Shown here piece after piece: positions 41,105 to 50,102 of a stretch of DNA of 64,000 bases. The stretch is from Rossellomorea pakistanensis (lineage in GTDB: Bacteria > Bacillota > Bacilli > Bacillales > Bacillaceae_B), in the NCBI RefSeq assembly GCF_016908495.1, contig NZ_JAFBDZ010000002.1, positions 1 through 64,000 on the forward strand, given 5' to 3'. Each line of letters begins with the position of its first letter. The first letter of the stretch is position 1. Position numbers and translations under genes: made by a program. A model generated the notes under the pieces. It had not been told where the DNA came from and searched no databases. It saw nothing but the letters and a program-made list of their open reading frames with translations.

Positions 41105-41815
41105 ATGGAAAAGAAAATATTAGTTGTAGATGATGAAAAACCGATTGCGGATATATTACAGTTTAACTTAAAAAAAGAAGGCTACGAAGTTCATTGTGCC
41201 TATGATGGAGACGAAGCGATTAAATTGGCAGAAGAATTAAAACCAGATATGATTCTGCTTGATATTATGCTTCCAAATCGAGATGGAATGGAAGTTTGTC
41301 GTGAAATTCGAAAAAAATATGAAATGCCAATCATTATGCTAACAGCAAAGGATTCTGAAATTGATAAAGTATTAGGCCTTGAGCTTGGTGCAGATGATTA
41401 TGTGACAAAACCATTTAGTACAAGGGAGCTTATTGCCCGTGTCAAAGCGAATCTACGAAGACATCAGCATGGGGCTGCTCAAGTAGCTGATGAGGAGGAA
41501 AACAATGAGATCGCGATTGGATCCCTTGTTATTCATCCTGATGCCTATGTCGTGTCAAAAAGAGGGGATACAATCGAGTTAACCCATCGTGAGTTTGAGC
41601 TTCTTCATTATCTTGCGAAGCATATTGGACAAGTCATGACCCGTGAGCATCTTCTGCAAACGGTTTGGGGTTACGATTATTATGGAGATGTGCGTACGGT
41701 TGATGTAACCGTAAGACGGCTACGTGAGAAGATTGAAGACAACCCAAGCCATCCAAATTGGATTGTAACAAGAAGAGGAGTAGGCTATTATCTACGTAAT
41801 CCTGAACAGGAGTAA
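41105..41815 (+). CDS. walR: response regulator WalR (YycF)
   Basis: 236 aa. Receiver domain with the phospho-acceptor in [11 protein letters not shown], the acidic pocket VVDDEKP and the KPF switch lysine. The winged-helix OmpR/PhoB domain follows ([28 protein letters not shown]). WalR is the essential regulator of cell-wall metabolism. I start at 41105 ([10 protein letters not shown]) as in B. subtilis; AAGGAG lies 12 nt upstream, rather far. First gene of walRKHIJ. Confidence 0.97.
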   Translation: MEKKILVVDDEKPIADILQFNLKKEGYEVHCAYDGDEAIKLAEELKPDMILLDIMLPNRDGMEVCREIRKKYEMPIIMLTAKDSEIDKVLGLELGADDYVTKPFSTRELIARVKANLRRHQHGAAQVADEEENNEIAIGSLVIHPDAYVVSKRGDTIELTHREFELLHYLAKHIGQVMTREHLLQTVWGYDYYGDVRTVDVTVRRLREKIEDNPSHPNWIVTRRGVGYYLRNPEQE

Positions 41816-41820
41816 ATGAA

Positions 41821-43650
41821 ATGAAGAAAGTTGGTTTTTCAAGGTCTATTCATCTAAAGTTTGTGCTGATTTATGTGTTGCTCATTCTGTTAGCAATGCA
41901 AATTATTGGTGCCTATTTTGTCAATGAGCTAGAGGATAAACTCATCACGAACTTTCAAAATTCTATAAAGGAAAGCGTAAACTATATTGAGTACAATCTT
42001 CGTGAGGAAATGATTAAGGAGAGAGAAGAAGATGGTCCGACGCTTGAAGAAGATATAGAGGATATACTCGCAGATGCAAGTCGCTCAACAGATATTTCTG
42101 AAATTCGTGTCATTGATAAGAACAAAAAGATTATTGGAACATCTGACAGTGATAATCAAGGCTCGATTGGACAAAGGTCAACAGAAGTGAGTGTTACTCG
42201 AACGATCGCGTTAGGAAATACGCAAGATGAAGTCTTTATACAAGAACACACTGGAACTCGATTATGGGTATACACCACACCTATCGTAAAAAACGGAAAT
42301 GAGACAATTGGAGCGATCCGTTTAGTTGCTGAAATTGAAAATGTGTATTCACAGTTGAGAGATATTAATAATATTTTCATTTCAGGAACTGTTATAGCAT
42401 TGGGAATTACGGCTATCCTTGGGGTGTTATTATCCCAAACGATTACAAGACCGATTTCAGATATGAGAAAGCAAGCATTAGCAATGGCAAAAGGGAATTT
42501 TTCCCGAAAAGTTAAAGTGTATGGATATGATGAAATAGGGCAATTGGCGATTACCTTTAACAACTTAACGAAAAGGCTGCAGGAAGCTCAAGCTACTACA
42601 GAAGGAGAAAGAAGAAAGCTGTCTTCCGTTCTTTCCTATATGACAGATGGCGTTATAGCAACAGATCGAAAAGGGCGAGTGATATTAATCAATGACCCTG
42701 CCGCTAAAATGCTAAATGTTTCACGTGAAACAGTCCTGTCCCAGCCATTAGTATCTCTACTAGGTTTAGATGAGCTTTACACATTCGAAGACTTATCAAA
42801 TGAACAAAACTCTATTACTCTAGATTATTCAACAAATGAAAAGCCATATGTTTTAAGGGCGAATTTCTCTATTATTCAAAAGGAAACAGGCTTTGTAAAC
42901 GGACTGATCACCGTCTTACATGATATTACCGAACAAGAGAAAATAGATTTAGAGAGACGTGAATTTGTCGCCAATGTTTCTCATGAATTACGTACCCCTC
43001 TTACGACAATGAGAAGCTATTTAGATGCTCTAGCAGAAGGAGCGTGGGAAGATAAAGAAATTGCCCCTGCGTTTTTGGATGTGACTCAAAATGAAACGGA
43101 GCGAATGATCCGGTTAGTTAATGACCTCCTTCAGCTTTCTAAAATGGACAGTACAGATTATCGTTTTAATCGAGAATGGATTGATTTTATTCGTTTCTTC
43201 CATCAAATTATTGATCGTTTCGAAATGACAAAACAACAAAATGTGATGTTCAAACGATTTCTACCTGAAGATCCTGTTTTTGTCGAAATCGATAAAGACA
43301 AGCTTACACAGGTTCTCGATAATATTATTTCTAATGCATTAAAGTATTCTCCAGAAGGTGGACAAATTACGTTTAAAGTAGAAGTGAAGGAAGATATGAT
43401 GCAAGTAAGTGTGGCAGATCAAGGGATGGGGATCCCTAAAGAAAATCTCGAAAAGATTTTTGAACGTTTTTACAGAGTGGATAAGGCTCGAACTAGGCAA
43501 ATGGGTGGTACAGGGTTAGGATTAGCGATTGCAAAAGAAATGATTACAGCTCACGGTGGTGACATATGGGCAAGCAGTGTAGAAGGAAAAGGATCGACCA
43601 TTTACTTCACTCTTCCATATGACCGTATACAAGAGGATGAATGGTCATGA
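41821..43650 (+). CDS. walK: sensor histidine kinase WalK (YycG)
   Basis: 609 aa, as in B. subtilis. TM1 (~12-32), extracellular Cache/PAS domain (~33-182), TM2 (~183-205), HAMP (~206-257), cytoplasmic PAS (~265-370), HisKA with FVANVSHELRTPLTTMRSYL, and the HATPase domain (DQGMGIPKENLEKIFERF, GGTGLGLAIAKE). It phosphorylates WalR in response to wall status. A perfect parS lies inside at 42717-42732. Its stop overlaps the walH start region. Confidence 0.97.
   Translation: MKKVGFSRSIHLKFVLIYVLLILLAMQIIGAYFVNELEDKLITNFQNSIKESVNYIEYNLREEMIKEREEDGPTLEEDIEDILADASRSTDISEIRVIDKNKKIIGTSDSDNQGSIGQRSTEVSVTRTIALGNTQDEVFIQEHTGTRLWVYTTPIVKNGNETIGAIRLVAEIENVYSQLRDINNIFISGTVIALGITAILGVLLSQTITRPISDMRKQALAMAKGNFSRKVKVYGYDEIGQLAITFNNLTKRLQEAQATTEGERRKLSSVLSYMTDGVIATDRKGRVILINDPAAKMLNVSRETVLSQPLVSLLGLDELYTFEDLSNEQNSITLDYSTNEKPYVLRANFSIIQKETGFVNGLITVLHDITEQEKIDLERREFVANVSHELRTPLTTMRSYLDALAEGAWEDKEIAPAFLDVTQNETERMIRLVNDLLQLSKMDSTDYRFNREWIDFIRFFHQIIDRFEMTKQQNVMFKRFLPEDPVFVEIDKDKLTQVLDNIISNALKYSPEGGQITFKVEVKEDMMQVSVADQGMGIPKENLEKIFERFYRVDKARTRQMGGTGLGLAIAKEMITAHGGDIWASSVEGKGSTIYFTLPYDRIQEDEWS
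42717..42732. promoter_or_regulatory. parS site inside walK
   Basis: TGTTTCACGTGAAACA, the perfect palindromic consensus ParB site, in the cytoplasmic-PAS-coding part of walK, ~21 kb from the spo0J site. Confidence 0.93.
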
Positions 43651-44978
43651 ATTATGAAAAAATTAAATCCATAATCTTAACCCTTTTGGTCGCTATCAGT
43701 GTTTTATTAACATGGAATGTCTGGACATATCAGCCTAACTACGATGTAATTGGTGAAGATTATACTCCTGGAGTTACAATAGGGGCAGAAAAAACGTATA
43801 AAGACGTCTTTAAGCCTTTTAAGGTTTTGTTTCACCAAAATCAAGCTACTTTTGGAACAGTCGACGACAATGAAATCGCCAAAATGATGGAGAACATATC
43901 CAATTGGAACTTCTATGAATTGTCTGAGGTAGGGAGAGATTTAACTCAGAGTGAATTTGAATGGTTAGTTCATGGAGATAAACGCGTTGAAATCTTATTC
44001 CCTGACATTATCTCTTTTGATGTTTTAAGAAATCTGCTTAATTTTGAAGAGAAGAAGCTTCCTAATCAGTCCATTGATCGAATAATTGTAAATACAAGTA
44101 AGGTTAATAACGATACTGCAGAAGTATATTTTGTTTCCTATAGTGACCAGCTCGTTTATAAAGGGCAAATTAAATCAGCATTTCTTACTACATTTAATGA
44201 GGATTTTGTTGCTAATTCGGATAAACATCCAAGATATTTTGCAGAAGAAGTAGCCAAATCTCATAAAATATTTTTGCCAGAAAAGCCTATTGATTTCCCA
44301 AGCTATAGGTACGTTCTAGAAGAGATCAATACACAGACTTTTAGAGATGCATTGTTCAGTGATCCAAATGGTGTGACCAAAGAATTTACGAATGATGGTG
44401 AGCAATTTACAGATGGTAAAAGCTTGATGGAATTGGACGTTAATAATCAAATTCTTACTTATGTAAACCCAATCTACGAGGAAACAGGAAGCTCGACAAC
44501 GACATCTGTACTTATTCAAGAAAGCTTCAATTTTGTTAATGAGCATGGAGGCTGGGTAGATCAATTTCAATATTTTAAAATCAGTAATGTAGAAAGAAAG
44601 ATAGTGTATCGCCAGTTTATCAATGGACTACCCGTTTTTAATGAGAGCGGAATGGCAGAGCTCTCTTATGTCCTAGGAAACAAAGAGATTTACAGGTATC
44701 AAAGACCCTATACGAAAATGGGGTTACAATTGGATTCTGAATCAGAAAACGGGGTAACACTTATGTCGGGATATGAAGTATTAAATTATTTAAATAGTCA
44801 GGAGGATATCAAGCCTTCTTTAATAGAAGACATTGCAATCGGCTATAAGCTTTCAAGAGACATTGACTTAAATCAAAACATCATTATCTATAAACCTACA
44901 TGGTATTACCTATATGCCGGAGGCTGGCTCCCGATTATACCAGAGGAGATGGGGGGAACGAATAATGGATTGGAGTAA
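43647..44978 (+). CDS. walH: WalK regulator WalH (YycH)
   Basis: 443 aa. One N-terminal membrane anchor (IKSIILTLLVAISVLLTW, residues ~6-25) and a large extracellular part, as in YycH. In B. subtilis WalH and WalI form a membrane complex with WalK and restrain its activity. The ATG at 43647 has AGAGG 10 nt upstream; an ATG six bases earlier is too near that site. It overlaps walK by 4 bp (ATGA) and walI by 14 bp, so the genes are coupled. Confidence 0.92.
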   Translation: MNYEKIKSIILTLLVAISVLLTWNVWTYQPNYDVIGEDYTPGVTIGAEKTYKDVFKPFKVLFHQNQATFGTVDDNEIAKMMENISNWNFYELSEVGRDLTQSEFEWLVHGDKRVEILFPDIISFDVLRNLLNFEEKKLPNQSIDRIIVNTSKVNNDTAEVYFVSYSDQLVYKGQIKSAFLTTFNEDFVANSDKHPRYFAEEVAKSHKIFLPEKPIDFPSYRYVLEEINTQTFRDALFSDPNGVTKEFTNDGEQFTDGKSLMELDVNNQILTYVNPIYEETGSSTTTSVLIQESFNFVNEHGGWVDQFQYFKISNVERKIVYRQFINGLPVFNESGMAELSYVLGNKEIYRYQRPYTKMGLQLDSESENGVTLMSGYEVLNYLNSQEDIKPSLIEDIAIGYKLSRDIDLNQNIIIYKPTWYYLYAGGWLPIIPEEMGGTNNGLE

Positions 44979-45771
44979 AACTAAATCCATTTTCATAGTC
45001 GTATTTTTAGTATTAGATATCTTTCTCCTCTCTCTTTTTATTCAAAAACTTTCAGATAACAAGATAGGGTTATTCGTACAAACATCTACTGAAAAACAAT
45101 TAGCTGCTGATAATATCGTGTATCCACAGCTTCCTAAAACGACCAAAGAAGAACCTCGTATAACAGCGAAACCAAAGGCCTTTACGGAAGAAGATTTAAA
45201 GACGCTTAAGGGACAAGAAGCCGAGATGATCAATAATAATACAACGATTTATTCTCATTTAGACAAACCTTATGTATTAGGTGAGAAATTTGATAAGGAT
45301 GAATTTAATAATTTTATCAAGAGCTTTACCTTTGAAGGGGGAGAGTATGAATTTTGGAAATATGATGAAAAGAACATGAAGGTTATTTATTATCAATCCT
45401 ATAAGGACAGGCCATTATTTATGAATTTTAATGGGGAAATCACCTTAAACTTGAATGAAAACAAAGAGATTGTTTCCTACAAACAAACGATGCTTACTTC
45501 ATTTGATAAAATTGGGGATAAGGAACCGGTATTGCTTCCTATAAAGGCGATTGAGATTTTACGAGATAGTAAAAAGATTCCTTCCGACAGCGAAATTATA
45601 AAATATGGTCTTGGCTATAGTACATGGATTCCCCTGGCCGAATCGCAGGTCTTGTCTCCTACATGGCATTTCATCGTAGAGAAAGATGGCAAAAAAGAAG
45701 ATTTATTTATTAATGCTATCGAGGGTAAAGTCATTGAGGTGGAAAATCAAAATAAAGAAAAATTGGAGTGA
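44965..45771 (+). CDS. walI: WalK regulator WalI (YycI)
   Basis: 268 aa. Membrane anchor at the N-terminus (DWSKTKSIFIVVFLVLDIFL), then an extracellular domain of the YycI type; it pairs with WalH. The start at 44965 lies inside the end of walH (14-bp overlap), with GGGGGGAAC upstream. Confidence 0.91.
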   Translation: MDWSKTKSIFIVVFLVLDIFLLSLFIQKLSDNKIGLFVQTSTEKQLAADNIVYPQLPKTTKEEPRITAKPKAFTEEDLKTLKGQEAEMINNNTTIYSHLDKPYVLGEKFDKDEFNNFIKSFTFEGGEYEFWKYDEKNMKVIYYQSYKDRPLFMNFNGEITLNLNENKEIVSYKQTMLTSFDKIGDKEPVLLPIKAIEILRDSKKIPSDSEIIKYGLGYSTWIPLAESQVLSPTWHFIVEKDGKKEDLFINAIEGKVIEVENQNKEKLE

Positions 45772-45777
45772 ATTTGA

Positions 45778-46572
45778 ATGTCCATGCATTTTAGTGTACT
45801 GGCAAGTGGGAGTACCGGAAATGCGATTTATGTTGAAAATGAGGAACATTCCTTTCTTGTTGACGCTGGATTAAGTGGGAAACAAATGGAAGGGTTGTTT
45901 CAAAAAATAGATCGTAATATGAAAGATTTGAGCGGGATATTTGTCACTCATGAGCATAGTGATCATATTAAAGGAGTGGGGATCCTTGCACGCAAGTATG
46001 GGCTCCCGATTTATGCAAATGAAAAAACCTGGAGTGCGATGTCCCCTCTTATAGGAAAAATAGAAACGGAACAAAAATTTGTATTTGGAATGGAAACCGT
46101 AAAGTCTTTTGGCTCACTAAGCATTGAATCGTTTGGAGTGTCACATGACGCGGCAGAGCCTATGTTCTATGTATTCCATCAAGGCGACAAAAAGTTGGTT
46201 CTTGTTACTGACACCGGGTATGTCAGTGACAGGATGAAAGGGATCATTTCGAATGCTGATTCCTATGTATTTGAAAGCAACCATGATGTTGATATGTTAA
46301 GAATGTGTCGTTACCCTTGGAATATTAAGCGGCGAATCTTAAGTGATGTTGGACATGTCTCAAATGAAGATGCGGCGATTGCTATGAGTGAAGTAGCGGG
46401 AGATCGAACAAAAAGTATTTATCTCGCCCACCTGAGCAAAGATAACAATATGAAGGATTTAGCGAGAATGAGCGTGGCTCAAACTCTTGAATCAAGAGGG
46501 TTAATGATAGGAGAATCTTTTGATTTATATGATACAGACCCACAAAGCCCAACCGAATTAGTAGCGATTTAG
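45778..46572 (+). CDS. walJ: metallo-beta-lactamase fold protein WalJ (YycJ)
   Basis: 264 aa. The metal-binding motif is [11 protein letters not shown] (HxHxDH), with further ligands in SHDAAEP and TDTGYVS. It is related to exonuclease-like beta-lactamase-fold proteins and is placed fifth in walRKHIJ; in other Firmicutes the orthologue is linked to coordination of division and mutation rate. It starts 6 bp after walI. A terminator hairpin follows. Confidence 0.93.
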   Translation: MSMHFSVLASGSTGNAIYVENEEHSFLVDAGLSGKQMEGLFQKIDRNMKDLSGIFVTHEHSDHIKGVGILARKYGLPIYANEKTWSAMSPLIGKIETEQKFVFGMETVKSFGSLSIESFGVSHDAAEPMFYVFHQGDKKLVLVTDTGYVSDRMKGIISNADSYVFESNHDVDMLRMCRYPWNIKRRILSDVGHVSNEDAAIAMSEVAGDRTKSIYLAHLSKDNNMKDLARMSVAQTLESRGLMIGESFDLYDTDPQSPTELVAI

Positions 46573-46605
46573 CGGTTTAGTCCTATCGAATAAAAGGTAT
46601 AGCAA

Positions 46606-46638
46606 AGGTGGAGGTCTTAGAATTCTCCATCTTTTTTA
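46606..46638 (+). terminator. wal operon terminator
   Basis: AGGTGGAG pairs with CTCCATCT (one G-T pair), followed by TTTTTTAC. Confidence 0.7.
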
Positions 46639-46750
46639 CATATTGTAAAAATCTTAGCTCATTTTCATCATATTTTAATTTTCTCTGATTATAATTTGGG
46701 CTGTATAGAGAAAATATAAAAGGAATTGTTGTTAGAAAGGATGTGCACTT

Positions 46751-47968
46751 ATGGGTTATTATGATGATGAAAACCAAAGCCGATCTAAGCAAAAAGGAAG
46801 TCGTGGCGGATATTTTCTTGCAAGTCTAGTTGGAGTCATTCTAGGTGTGGTACTTATACTTGTTGCAATCCCACAGCTAAGTGATTACAATATCCTACCG
46901 TATGACGTGAACCCTGATGAGAACCTAGCAAGTACGGATGAGGAATATCACAATGGAAACGTAGAAAAGGTTTCAGTCGATGTGACGACAGATATTACGA
47001 AAGCGGTTGACAAAGCTGGAGATGCTGTCGTTGGAATTACAAACATTCAATCACAAAGCTTCTGGGAACAAAATGGACAAGAAGCTGGTACGGGTTCAGG
47101 AGTAATTTATAAAAAAGAAAACGGGAAAGCTTACGTCGTGACAAACTATCACGTCATCGAAGGAGCTGACCAACTTGAAGTAACACTGTCGGACGGAACC
47201 AAAATTCCAGCTGAAATAAAGGGCGGAGATATTTGGACGGATCTTGCTGTCCTCGAAATGGATGGTAAAAATGTAAAATCAGTTGCTGAGTTTGGGAATT
47301 CTGATCAATTAAAAGCAGGTGAACCTGTAATCGCTATCGGAAACCCACTTGGATTATCCTTTTCTGGTTCGGTTACAAAAGGAATCATCTCAGGTGTAGA
47401 GCGTACCATCCCGGTGGACTTTGACCAGGATGGAAGGGAAGATTGGCAGGCTGAAGTTATCCAAACTGATGCTGCCATCAATCCTGGTAATAGCGGTGGT
47501 GCCCTTATAAACATTTCTGGTCAGGTAATAGGAATCAATTCAATGAAGATTGCTCAAGAAGCTGTTGAAGGAATAGGTCTGGCCATCCCTATTAATTATG
47601 CTCAACCCATAATCAAAGATTTAGAAAAGTATGGAGAAGTAAAACGTCCTGCAATGGGTGTTACCCTTCAAGATGTGAATCAAATAACTTCTTATCATCA
47701 AGAACAAACATTGAAATTACCGAAAGATGTGAAGGAAGGAGTCATGATTCGTGAGGTGGTTCCTAATTCTCCAGCGGCACAAGCAGGTCTTCAAGAGCTT
47801 GATGTAATTGTCGAACTGGATGGTGAGAAAGTAGCGGATATAATAGAACTGCGAAAGCACCTATATAATAAAAAATCGGTTGGAGACCAAATGAAGGTTA
47901 AATTCTATCGTAATGGTGAATTACAAGAAACGACAATGAAATTGACAGATGAATCACAAATGATGTAG
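46751..47968 (+). CDS. htrC: HtrA-family serine protease (HtrC/YyxA)
   Basis: 405 aa. A short cytoplasmic start, one membrane anchor (~25-42), a trypsin-like domain with the catalytic triad in VVTNYHVIEG (His), WTDLAVLEM (Asp) and INPGNSGGALI (Ser), and a C-terminal PDZ domain (~300-390). It degrades or refolds misfolded extracytoplasmic proteins. It has its own spacer from the wal operon (178 bp), in the place of B. subtilis yyxA (htrC). Confidence 0.92.
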   Translation: MGYYDDENQSRSKQKGSRGGYFLASLVGVILGVVLILVAIPQLSDYNILPYDVNPDENLASTDEEYHNGNVEKVSVDVTTDITKAVDKAGDAVVGITNIQSQSFWEQNGQEAGTGSGVIYKKENGKAYVVTNYHVIEGADQLEVTLSDGTKIPAEIKGGDIWTDLAVLEMDGKNVKSVAEFGNSDQLKAGEPVIAIGNPLGLSFSGSVTKGIISGVERTIPVDFDQDGREDWQAEVIQTDAAINPGNSGGALINISGQVIGINSMKIAQEAVEGIGLAIPINYAQPIIKDLEKYGEVKRPAMGVTLQDVNQITSYHQEQTLKLPKDVKEGVMIREVVPNSPAAQAGLQELDVIVELDGEKVADIIELRKHLYNKKSVGDQMKVKFYRNGELQETTMKLTDESQMM

Positions 47969-47972
47969 AGAT

Positions 47973-48011
47973 AAAGCAGAGAGGTGGGTTTTCCATCTTT
48001 CTGCTTTTTTT
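47973..48011 (+). terminator. htrC terminator
   Basis: AAAGCAGA and TCTGCTTTT form the stem, with an inner GTGGG...CCAT pairing, followed by TTTTTTG. Confidence 0.75.
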
Positions 48012-48030
48012 GTTTAATGGTATGATGACA

Positions 48031-48290
48031 TGTGGATAAAATAAGAACAATAAAGGTAACGGAGGAAATGAAATGATTTATTGCTGTAAAGAGCATGTAG
48101 AGTTAGCGATGGATATTGTCGTGGATGAGTACGAGGTAGCGCCTGTACTAGAACAGCTAACAGAAGAACAAAGTTTATCCACAACCTGTGAATATTGTGA
48201 GAATAACGCAACATATATTGTGGCGAACTAATATTCTGCTACGAAATGTGGATACTTCCTGTTGATATGTGGATAACTACTGTGGATATC
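48031..48290. promoter_or_regulatory. DnaA-box cluster around the htrC-rlmH gap
   Basis: Perfect DnaA boxes at 48031-48039 (TGTGGATAA), 48175-48183 (TTATCCACA, inside the small gene) and 48268-48276 (TGTGGATAA). One-mismatch boxes lie at 48247 (TGTGGATAC) and 48281 (TGTGGATAT). From memory, the gap next to yydA (rlmH) in B. subtilis is a DnaA-bound cluster, so this looks conserved, ~36 kb from oriC. Confidence 0.75.
48073..48231 (+). CDS. small CxxH/CxxC protein
   Basis: 52 aa: MIYCCKEHVELAMDIVVDEY..., with CKEH near the start and CEYC near the end. This is the pattern of the CxxH/CxxC family of Bacillaceae (YyzF type). The four residues could hold a zinc ion. GGAGG lies 7 nt before the ATG. 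Function unknown. It is always next to rlmH as far as I know, and here a DnaA box lies inside the gene. Confidence 0.85.
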   Translation: MIYCCKEHVELAMDIVVDEYEVAPVLEQLTEEQSLSTTCEYCENNATYIVAN

Positions 48291-48325
48291 TTGTTTGTAA
48301 ACTGTTTGTAAAGTGAGGGTAAAGA

Positions 48326-48805
48326 TTGAATATCTCGATTGTAACGGTTGGTAAATTAAAAGAAAAATATTTAAAGCAAGGAATTAATGAATTCCTAAAA
48401 AGGCTTGGCCCCTACGCAAAAGTTGAAATCATAGAGGTTTCAGACGAAAAAGCACCCGAAGAACTGAGTAGTACAGAAATGGAACAAGTAAAAAACAAAG
48501 AAGGCGAAAGAATTCTCACAAAGATTAACCCAGATGCCCATGTCATTGCCTTAGCTATTGAAGGAAAAATGAGAACTTCCGAAGAGCTTGCTGCCAATCT
48601 CGATCAGCTCGCAACCTACGGAAAAAGCAAAGTAGCCTTTGTCATTGGAGGATCTCTAGGATTAAGTGATGACGTTATAAAGCGGGCGAATGAAACTTTA
48701 TCCTTTTCAAAGATGACTTTTCCTCATCAGATGATGCGGTTGATATTGGTGGAGCAGGTTTATCGGGCGTTTCGGATTAATCGGGGTGAACCGTATCATA
48801 AGTAA
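48326..48805 (+). CDS. rlmH: 23S rRNA pseudouridine-1915 N3-methyltransferase RlmH
   Basis: 159 aa, the family's fixed length. A SPOUT methyltransferase: [19 protein letters not shown], the SAM-binding knot with [15 protein letters not shown], and the C-terminus [17 protein letters not shown]. It methylates Psi1915 in 23S rRNA helix 69. The start is a TTG at 48326 with GAGGG upstream. Last gene of the conserved block before the accessory region. Confidence 0.96.
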   Translation: MNISIVTVGKLKEKYLKQGINEFLKRLGPYAKVEIIEVSDEKAPEELSSTEMEQVKNKEGERILTKINPDAHVIALAIEGKMRTSEELAANLDQLATYGKSKVAFVIGGSLGLSDDVIKRANETLSFSKMTFPHQMMRLILVEQVYRAFRINRGEPYHK

Positions 48806-48827
48806 ATGAGGTTTCTGCGATAAAAGT

Positions 48828-48866
48828 AACAGCCCCCTCTCATTTGTTGGAGAGGTGCTGTTTTGT
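48828..48866 (+). terminator. rlmH terminator
   Basis: AACAGCCCCCTCTC pairs with GAGAGGTGCTGTT, followed by TTGTT. Confidence 0.8.
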
Positions 48867-48932
48867 TATTTGAAAGCTAGATGAACATTTGTTACATGAT
48901 TGGTCGTTTTTGCTTGTAATAAATTTAGTTTT

Positions 48933-48985
48933 TTTGTTCAATCAGGATTTTCTTTTCAAAGTGAAGAAAATCCTGATTGAACAAA
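48933..48985. repeat. perfect 22-bp inverted repeat
   Basis: TTTGTTCAATCAGGATTTTC plus TT (48933-48954) is the exact complement of 48964-48985, around a 9-bp loop. No T-run follows on either strand, so it is not a clean terminator. It stands at the border between the conserved rlmH block and the accessory genes. Confidence 0.8.
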
Positions 48986-49026
48986 TACAAAAATGGCTGA
49001 ATTCATCCACTTGCGCCTTTGTTGAT

Positions 49027-49491
49027 TTAATATTCTCCTTTAATTACAAAAAACGTGCCCCGAATGGTTCCAGCTAGTTTAGACCTCTGCCTAGCAAACT
49101 TAAACTTTCCTTCTAATTCCTTGGGTACCTCCATCCCCTCAGAAAGCTTAAAACCAACGGCCCGCTTCTTTGGGTCATCAACCGTATACATGACGTTAAC
49201 CTCAAGACCATCCTCATAAAAGATGTAGGTCCATTTGATATTTTCCACTTGAAAACGCGAAGTTTCTAAGGGTTTGGCCGCAAACTCAATATTACGTTCG
49301 ACTTTCAAAATTAGATTCACATAATCAACGGTCTCCTTGCTTTCACTAGCTGGTACAACCGTAAATTCATGCTTATATTTGTTCATAAAGTAACGGGCTT
49401 CATTAGCACGTAAACCAGCAAGCGCTTCTGCTACTGATGAAGACTCTAAACCAACCGTAGACACATTTTTAAAATCAACGATATAGGACAT
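49027..49491 (-). CDS. uncharacterised protein, partner of the GyrI-like gene
   Basis: 154 aa, no signal peptide or membrane segment. I do not recognise the family. Strands and helices alternate (YIVDFKNVSTVGLESSS, FTVVPASESKETVDYVNLIL, VENIKWTYIFYEDGLEVNV). It lies 21 bp after the GyrI-like gene and is surely co-transcribed with it, divergent from a WYL regulator. GGGAGG lies only 2 bp before the ATG. It may be another small-molecule-binding or accessory protein. Confidence 0.7.
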   Translation of the reverse strand: MSYIVDFKNVSTVGLESSSVAEALAGLRANEARYFMNKYKHEFTVVPASESKETVDYVNLILKVERNIEFAAKPLETSRFQVENIKWTYIFYEDGLEVNVMYTVDDPKKRAVGFKLSEGMEVPKELEGKFKFARQRSKLAGTIRGTFFVIKGEY

Positions 49492-49512
49492 TTCCTCCCG
49501 CCTTTTATCACT

Positions 49513-49992
49513 TTATTTCCTAACTACAGGAATCCACATTTCACCATATACTATGCCGTTTCTCTGCCCCATCTCAACCGTCGCATTCGGCCCTCCAACA
49601 TAAGTAAAATCCTTTGCTTCTGGCAAGACTTGACCAAAGGCAATGCCAGTAAGTTTATTACTCAACTCATCAGCCGTCTGCCCTTCTCCTCTAACTATTA
49701 GGTATTCCCCTTTAGGAAATTGGATAACTCTATGTTCTTCAGGTACTGTTGCCTCTGTCATGACGCCAGCATAATGCATCATCTTGTTATTCACCGCTTC
49801 GTTCACGGCAAAAATGTAGTCATTTGTGGCTATGGCTTTTAAAGTGTCAAGCCTTCCATCTTGTTTGATGACCTGCCAAAAGTCTGACTTTTCCTTGGTT
49901 ATGCCAGCATAGTCTGTGTAATCACTCTTAAGCTCAGTTCCCAAACCTAAAACGGTAAAGCTGTCTTTTTCTTCTAGGGTATAATTTGTCAT
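49513..49992 (-). CDS. GyrI-like small-molecule-binding (AraC effector-binding) protein
   Basis: 159 aa. The fold is the GyrI-like / AraC-E-binding type: an N-terminal YTLEEKDSFTVLGLGTEL, a middle with FWQVIKQDGRLDTLKAIATN, and the end YGEMWIPVVRK. Such stand-alone domains bind hydrophobic ligands or toxins. I start at 49992, with AGAGGAAGG upstream; an earlier in-frame ATG 33 bp upstream overlaps that site. First gene of a two-gene unit divergent from the WYL regulator. Confidence 0.82.
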   Translation of the reverse strand: MTNYTLEEKDSFTVLGLGTELKSDYTDYAGITKEKSDFWQVIKQDGRLDTLKAIATNDYIFAVNEAVNNKMMHYAGVMTEATVPEEHRVIQFPKGEYLIVRGEGQTADELSNKLTGIAFGQVLPEAKDFTYVGGPNATVEMGQRNGIVYGEMWIPVVRK

Positions 49993-50066
49993 ATTCAAAA
50001 CCTTCCTCTTTTTTAAATTTATCAAATGATTTGTATTTTCACTTGATAGGTTTATAATAGCCTTAA

Positions 50067-50084
50067 ATCATGTCAAAATATGAT
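50067..50084. promoter_or_regulatory. candidate operator, WYL regulator / GyrI-like divergent promoters
   Basis: ATCATGTCAAAATATGAT, with inverted arms ATCAT and ATGAT 8 bp apart. It lies in the 110-bp divergent gap, close to a TTGACA on the minus strand, so it is a plausible site for the neighbouring regulator. Confidence 0.4.
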
Positions 50085-50102
50085 ACTGTTTAGGGGGGGC
50101 CC

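Noticed and set aside
48933-48985. Insertion sequence ends
   Set aside because: No transposase gene or target duplication is visible near the inverted repeat.
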